64,000 bases of DNA from Steinernema hermaphroditum (lineage: Eukaryota > Nematoda > Chromadorea > Rhabditida > Steinernematidae), in the NCBI GenBank assembly GCA_030435675.1, contig CM059622.1, forward strand, positions 2,232,001 to 2,296,000, in the 5' to 3' direction. The notes below the pieces were generated by a model. The model was not told the origin of the DNA. It ran no database searches and saw nothing but the letters and a program-made list of their open reading frames with translations. This document shows, piece by piece, positions 56,117 through 64,000 of this stretch (its first letter is position 1; every line of letters begins with the position of its first letter). A program made the translations under genes and the position numbers.

Positions 56117-58512
56117 TTAAGGGGGTCGACGCGGGCGAGAGTGGCCGTAATGGAGCGAGAAATCATCGTCTTTCTGCATGACTAATCAGTTGAGGAAAAG
56201 CGCACCGGAAAGTGAAGGCGGGGATCGCACTTAAGAGGAACGCGCGCAAGGAACGTTCCCAGTTTGAGCGGCCGCTGCTGCAAAAAAAGGAAGCAATAGG
56301 GTGTTGCGCAAAAATGTCGAGCTTACGAAATGCACGTTTCCTGGAACGTCACTTCTAGAAGCTGAGGGATTACGGTAGCATGGAGCAGTGAAGGCATTCG
56401 TAGTTTTTTACAAACTCAGTCTCTTATGAAACACGTGCTGGGATCCTTTTTGAGACAGATGTCTACAGCGTATGGGTAGACGTCTCATTTGGGGGTCTTC
56501 ATGTCTCGGGTAGACCGGTGGACTGGAAAAGAGGGCCTTTGCAAATGAGATTGTCTACCCGTTGGAAGGAGACATCTGTCTGAAAGTCATGAACTGACCT
56601 GTCTGAGAAATGTCTCAGACTTGACATCTCTTCTCTGTTGGAATTCCCTCCGTTGAAGGTCGACGTGGATCAGTCTAATACGATTAGGAGGCCAGTTTGG
56701 GATGAAAAAAAGGGTAAGTTCAAGTTAGATTGCATCATGCAATATGTAATAATCCAAAGTAATATGAAAACAGTTAGGTTTGTCTCCTTCATGAGCGGTG
56801 TTACATAATCGATGAAACGTGGAAAGGATTAGAGAGTGCGAAGAAACGCTAAATCCCGGGCGAATAATACACAAAACATCAAAAAATCGAAGACACACAG
56901 GCCAATATACAGCTAACCATCCTAAGAAGAAGGAGAAATAACCGAAAACAGCCGACAAACACGAGGTTTAGGCTAGAAACGACGCATAACGAGTACCTAA
57001 AAATTGGGAATCCTAAAAACAACGCTCGACAATCCCAAATTCCCTTCAGTCAGGCCTAAAATGTCCTCAGTGGGCTGTCGGAGGCCCATTTCTGTCGGAA
57101 TATCATGCAACAGCGGTTCTAGATGCTTCGGAAACCATTCTGCTTTCGTCGACGTTGAGATTCGCTTCACAAGCGCAAAACGGCGACACTCGCTCGAGCA
57201 CTAGCGATTTGAGCGGGTGGCTCCCGACGCGATAGTCGTTTGAGTCTCGTTTGCAAGACGACGGCGAAGCTGTCTCTCGTTCGCCGCTGGAAGCTGATGG
57301 CGAAATTGATTTGCCGCACGGAGACAGAGTGTTTAGCGTTCCTGCAAGTCCGTGTGTTGACAAGACGTCTAGTGGACATGATGCTTCTGGAAACCAGTGT
57401 CTTGCATGGATAGACGTCTGGAAGGGGTTATTGTCTGTCTGGAATCGAGTTTGCAGGCTTTTGCTGTGTCTCCTGTCTTACTTACCGTTATTTAGCCGGT
57501 CTCCGCTGGTGCAAACGGTCGTAATTGCCCAGCATGTGCTTTGTTTAGAGACGGTTTTGGCCGTCTTGAATCGGTTGCTACTGTTATCCGGAAGTGGTCA
57601 TTCCTTGGTCGAAACCTTCAACCTTTCTGTTTTGAACTGTTTGCCAAGTGGAAACGTTTCCAAGCCTTAGTTTTCGCTCTCAACTTCGCTCTTCTACTCA
57701 CTGTAGGTGAGGTCGACTCATATCTCATCTCAGACGTCACCCTTTTCTTGGTGTTCTTCGCTCTTTGATCGTAACCTGTAATGTGCTTAGCGGGCCAACG
57801 CTTTCGTTTTCGCTTGCTGTGCTACATATCTAACTTTTGCCTCTTAACGTTGTTGCTTCGCTTTATCTTCCAAGTGTTCCCACTCTGTAGCGAGTCGGTC
57901 TCGACGCTATCGTAGTACATGTGACATTTTGGAATGGGGATAACCCTTCCAGCTTTGCACAGAGGTTCTTATTTCAACTCCGGTCACTGTACCCGAGGCT
58001 CTAAAGCTTCTGGATACTGATTGGAGTACCGGAAAGACCATGTGAACAAACGTTCGATTGTATATTGAACCCGTCCTCTGATACCTTCCCTTTTCAAGGC
58101 TCTTCTTTTTGCTTCGTAGGAGAAGCTGTGGAAACCTCACCCCATTTCTTTTCACGTTTGCGAGTTTGTTCTAAATTGAAACTTGTCATCGGGATTCGGC
58201 TGCTGAAGCCTGTGGTTCTTGTTCTTTTCCAAATAATATGTGCTGTGTTGTTGTGAATCCGATAGAAGTTAGTTCTACAGACTTCGCGTATGTTGATTTT
58301 GATGGAAACTGCACAACAATTTCAATCGTACGATGCTTTGTAAACAGAAAGACACGCGTTGATCGTACGACGTTCCAGCCGATCAATCGATTGCTATCTG
58401 TACTGTGAAGTGTGCTCAGTGATCTATATTAACGTTTCGTTTCATCGTGCTCGCCTATAATTTCATTTTACATCGCCAAATTTAGCCGTTTACTTTCAGC
58501 TTGGCCATCACA
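56117..58512. other. 2.4-kb intergenic region with an imperfect inverted repeat
   Basis: Arms at about 56450-56493 and 56542-56583 (GAGACAGATGTCTAC against GAGACATCTGTCTG) form an imperfect hairpin. An open frame at 57251-57670 (139 codons) has no recognisable domain or splice context. A CTTTCAG acceptor ends at 58499, before dld-1. Confidence 0.45.
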
Positions 58513-60157
<1,645 letters not shown>

Positions 60158-60310
60158 TGACTATATAGGTTTTATTGTTTCCTATCCCGGTAAATAAACT
60201 CTCACGCCTGGTTACTGTGTCCTGTCTACACACATGAGTTCTGTCTTAATAGCTCTACATAGTCGTCTCGTCTGCAATCTTATGTCTGAATACTTGGTCT
60301 TCAGACGCCA

Positions 60311-61097
60311 ATGGAAGAAGGGGATCCGGCGCTTTTCGACAAGAATTTCAGCGCTGCGAAGTGTAAGTATAGACAGTTTCTCTTGTCTAGACCGACAATC
60401 TCTAGACAAAACGACTGGGACGATCGCCTTATCTGCGGAACGTCTTTGGTCTGTGTTTGATGAGCACTTCGACGATGTCAGCGTGGCTGATTGCGAACGC
60501 GACTGTCGGCCGTGCGGAGGGCGCGGGTTCGGCTCCGCTCGCGATCGCCAAGATTGTCAAATTCCTGGCAAAGCTCTCTGGAGGCTTGCCAGGGTCGTAT
60601 TCTTGGTAAATCATTCGTGAATCGCGGAATACGGTCAGCCTTCTCTGTAGGTTTGGTCGCCATTTATCGGTTCTACATTTTAAACGAACTTTTGACCGGC
60701 ATCTTCATCTCTGTATTACTAGCATAGCTGAATTAGACAAGATTGAATGTCTAGATAATTGATAATAGTTAATTGCTAATTTGTTTCAGACGTGAAGGAC
60801 GAACTCTCTGGAGTGCGACATGGTGACCAGATCGAACGTCTCCAGGAACTGCGGACGTGGGCGGACGCGATCAAGGCTGCTACGACTGAAGAGTTGAAGA
60901 AGAGCATCTTCGCCAAATACCACCAGTTCATGGAGTCGTCTAAAGAAGTGGCTCGTGAGTTATTTAAACCGTATGCGTGAGACTGAACTCCTCGTTGTCT
61001 AGACCTGGAACATGAGATGCACCAACTCTCCTCACTGCTCGCCGCCCAGAAGACGCTCATCGAGAATCTGAGGGAGATGTGTGGCGACCACCGCTAA
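60311..61097 (+). CDS. Truncated tandem copy of EXO84 N-terminus
   Basis: Exons: 60311-60362, 60790-60954, 61003-61097; 86 aa. Exon sizes and phases equal those of the first exons of the gene at 62274 (52 and 165 nt). The sequence is clearly homologous: MEEGDPALFDKNFSAAK, YVKDELSGVRHGDQIERLQE, SSLLAAQKTLIENLREMCGD. It then ends HR and stop where the longer gene goes on. A splice-leader-type acceptor (GGTCTTCAG, ends 60304) and an AATAAA at 61108-61113, eleven bases after the stop, suggest a transcribed mini-gene. It could encode a competitor of the exocyst N-terminal helix, or be a pseudogene with intact frame. Confidence 0.8.
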
Positions 61098-62273
61098 TTT
61101 TCTGCTTAATAAAGTTGTACGGGTAGTTGTGCTCTGTGGGTGTACGGTAAGGCTGTCTGCGAAGTCGGAGTCGCTGCAATTCCAGTAGGGAGAGCAGCAT
61201 TTCTATCGATTCGTTAGCGAGAAAGTTCAGATCCGAGATTAGAGAGACGCCTATCACTTTGCAACGGCTTCCATTTCATTCCGACTACGGTAGCGGAGAG
61301 GGAGATGACGTGGCGCGCCTCCGGATTAATTCCTCCTTTTCGATTCCTCGATGCTCTTCGTGTTGGCTCCAGTGACGGCCGGTCGCGACGTTGTTTGCTA
61401 CAAGGTCTTCGGTTGATCGCATTTCTCGAGTGTGAAAGAAGCCGATTCCGACAAGCTGAAGGAAGTCGATTCTGCAGCGAGTGGGAGGCTGGGCCGATCG
61501 TCTTCGGCTTCTACAGTGATAAGATGACGCCAATTAAATGCGGTGACGGGTGCAGAGCTGAGTATCTGGACTTCAGTGGCCGCAGAATTCGACCTGTAAC
61601 CTCTGCCGACGATAGAGCGTGTGGAAGGCAATGGAAGAGCCTAGTTGCGGTCAGGTACTGTGACTACTGTGACGTAGAAGACTTTTCTTCGACAGCGTCT
61701 TCCAGTGGCCGTCCTCGTCTATTCTTCTTCCAAAGGACGGAATGTTTTCCTTCTGTTCCTCAAGGGAGGCTTCTGGCTTGACGACATTTGGTCAACCGAA
61801 GCGTCAACATGCTTATAACTATACCGTATCATTACCAATAGCAGAGCCATTTTTCTACCTTAAGGACAGATGATCTCCTCGTCGAAGTTCTGCGTAATCT
61901 TTTTATGACTTTTCACCAATCTTCAGACACCAAAGAGAGGCGCATGTCTATCATGAACTCCCAGCACGATTCGCCTTCGTAAGACAAGCGACGCTACGAT
62001 TTGCCGGTTTTATGCTTGCTCTCCCGAAAATCCCGACTGTTCTTGTAACAAGTCTGGCTTTACACAACTAAATATTAATAGGTTCTACTGTTTAGTAGAC
62101 GGCGTAAAAGCGGTCTATCCGATTACTCCAGACGGGTTCTTAGGACCTAACATCGTCTACATGTCTTTGATTTCGATCAGCTTTTTTGCACGTGGTCCAT
62201 ATGTGATGCGTTTTTTATGCCGTTTCCCATAAACAATGACAAATCAATGGCTAATTGTCAGGTGTAGACTGCA
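61098..62273. other. Spacer between the two EXO84 copies
   Basis: About 1.2 kb. No exon was recognised. An acceptor AATTGTCAG ends at 62261, twelve bases before the next ATG. Confidence 0.4.
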
Positions 62274-64000
62274 ATGGAGGTGGAGGATCCGGCGCTACTC
62301 ATCGAGAATTTCAACGCCGCCGAATGTAGGTACCTCTGAGCTATCAACTAAAGTTGTAGAATATAAAGTCCTAAGATTACTTTTAGTTACGTTCACAGCA
62401 CTTAGACAATCATTGATCTATTTTAAAAACAGAAATCCTTTCCAGACGTGAAAGATAAGTTGTCAGGAGTGCGCAATGGAGAAGAGGCGCGTCACCTCCA
62501 GACGCTCCGAACATGGGCCAATTCTATTAAAACCTCCGCAGCCGAGGAGATGAAGGAGATGATCTTCGACAACTACAAGCAGTTTATTGAGTCGTCCAAA
62601 GAAATTACTCGTAAGTGATTCTCTAGGGTGGGTAAGGCACTACGGTAGCTGATACATCTATAATCATATGAAGAAAGGAGAGACGGCAAAATCTCAGTGA
62701 AAGACGACAAGTTGTGGTCGCAGACGTGATCTGTCTCTTTGTCTCGTGATCTGTCTCACAAAGGGCATGTATGGGTCTGCCCTCAACCTTCTGAGACGGT
62801 CAATTTGAGTTAGACCTAACCTATAGATAGCCATAGAGAACTCCTTCTCAAGCACCTCATTCAGACCTGGAGCGTGAGATCTACCAACTCTCCTCGCTTC
62901 TTGCTGACCAGAAGATGCTCATCGAGAATCTGAAGGAGATGTGTGGTGACGAGCGCACCTCCAACGCGAGCGTTCCACTCCAGGGCGGCCTCGCCAATTC
63001 GACGCCGATGCAGACGCTCCTCCAGAAGCTGGACGGAGTCGCCACCGTACTGAGCAGCCTCAAGGAGAGCGACCGTATCCTGCTACAGAACGAGATGGTC
63101 CAGCTGGACCCAGACTCCTTGCAGCCCCTCCACGCCGTCTACTTGGTGCTTCTGACGGACCGCGTTCTCATCGGATCGCCCGGGGCCGGCGGCTCCGGCT
63201 CGAGATTCAGATTCTCGCTCGAGTCGACACATCAGCTGAGCGGTTTCGCGGCGGTGAACGTGAAGGCGCGCGGCGGGGATGCGGACAACGTCCTCAAGCT
63301 GCTCATCTTCCCTGAGCAGCGCTACTTCCGATGCGATAACGCGAGAGTGAAGCGCGCGTGGCTCCACGGGGTGGAGCAGGCGAAGAAGGAGATGCTCAGA
63401 GAGGAATCGCTAGTTAGACAGCAGACCATCAGAGGTAGGGACATTAGGGAGGACGGCTATCCATCGCCCGCCTTTAGGAAAACGCCGATCTGTGGCCGAA
63501 TTCGCCAAATCGTTCAATGCGAACCGGGCAGGCCTGTCCCAAGCGATCTCCGAAGAGCCGAACCCCGAGGCGGAGGCAGAAGCCGCCTGGCTCCGGGAGC
63601 TCCCCAACGAACTGGAGGCGTGCATCGCGCAGAGGGACCTCGACCACGCCGTCGAGCTGATTCTCGAGTGGAAGAGCTGCCGCGAGGCCTGTTCGGATCC
63701 GACTGTCGCCTCGGCCCTGGAGACCTGCGAGCAGCGCGTCGTTTCGATGCTCTCCGACGAAGTCCGACGCCCGGGGGCGCTCCACGGAGGCCCGAAGGCC
63801 GTCCGCCGCGCCATCAATCAGCTCGCCAGTTTGGGACGTACCAGCCACGCCATAGACATGTACTTGAAGCGGCGCTCGGGGGCTATCCGCGCCAGCGCCA
63901 AAGAGCTGACGGTGAGCGAGGAGCCGCTCAGCTACGTGAAGCACGTGTCGAGGATCTTCGTCAAAGATATCTGCGATGTGGCCACAGAGCTGTCACAGGT
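62274..64000 (+). CDS. exoc-8: Exocyst complex component EXO84/EXOC8 (5' part, runs off window)
   Basis: Exons: 62274-62325, 62446-62610, 62865-63434, 63478 to >64000. The N-terminus has a helical vesicle-tethering signature: YVKDKLSGVRNGEEARHLQT, QFIESSKEIT and LEREIYQLSSLLADQKMLIE. A PH-type domain follows (VYLVLLTDRVLIGSPGAGGS, FSLESTHQLSGFAAVNVKAR, CDNARVKRAWLHGVEQAKKE). The start of the Exo84 helical bundle is WLRELPNELEACIAQRDLDH and AVRRAINQLASLGRTSHAID. EXO84 is one of eight exocyst subunits that tether secretory vesicles to the plasma membrane (family knowledge). The C-terminal part is missing at the window edge. Confidence 0.9.

Noticed and set aside
57251..57670. 139-codon ORF in the dld-1 upstream region
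   Set aside because: No recognisable domain, no promoter or splice support, and competing open frames; left as intergenic.

Overview
The window is nuclear DNA from a nematode, most likely a rhabditid; the species cannot be named from the sequence alone. The evidence is: many introns of only 45-50 nt with TTTTCAG-type 3' ends; such an acceptor a few bases upstream of many start codons, as expected for spliced-leader trans-splicing; and nematode-type genes (a transmembrane ZP-domain cuticlin, short open F-box-like genes). I rebuilt exon-intron structures by hand from splice consensus, reading frame and family similarity. Summed exon lengths are divisible by three for every complete gene reported with exact exons.

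Left part (1-15 kb): the C-terminal end of sec-23 (+), a small Cys/Lys-rich gene (+) followed by a long fold-back element, a cuticlin-like ZP gene (+), a decayed paralogue of the Cys/Lys-rich gene, condensin smc-4 (-, 11 exons), the COX assembly factor coa-7 (+), and a Lys-rich secreted or anchored protein (-).

Middle-left (15-22 kb): a rearranged block of low-copy duplications. Two copies (about 15320-17361 and 20409-21599) carry a truncated one-finger C2H2 gene and a broken ABHD17-like hydrolase. One of them is fused to an inverted, stop-containing copy of part of the TOR kinase gene, whose intact parent lies at 38-48 kb. An intronless F-box-like gene sits between the copies.

Middle (22-38 kb): tex-2 (SMP-domain lipid transfer), a 93-bp minisatellite, a divergent sas-6, ndufb10, a Rad60/NIP45-type SUMO-like protein (-), a second Lys-rich secreted protein (+), fzy-1/CDC20 (-), an Aurora kinase (-) and a three-finger C2H2 protein (-).

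Right (38-64 kb): a complete 22-exon TOR (let-363) gene on the minus strand, with a PIF/Harbinger-like MITE in an intron and a related one upstream; a PWWP-domain gene (+); an unrecognised three-exon gene (-); dihydrolipoamide dehydrogenase dld-1 (+); a truncated tandem copy of the exocyst gene exo84; and the 5' part of the apparently intact exo84, which runs off the window.

Most genes are housekeeping, but cell-division genes are dense (smc-4, sas-6, fzy-1, Aurora) and TOR is nearby. The unusual content is the duplication history and mobile or palindromic DNA, not a new enzyme pathway.
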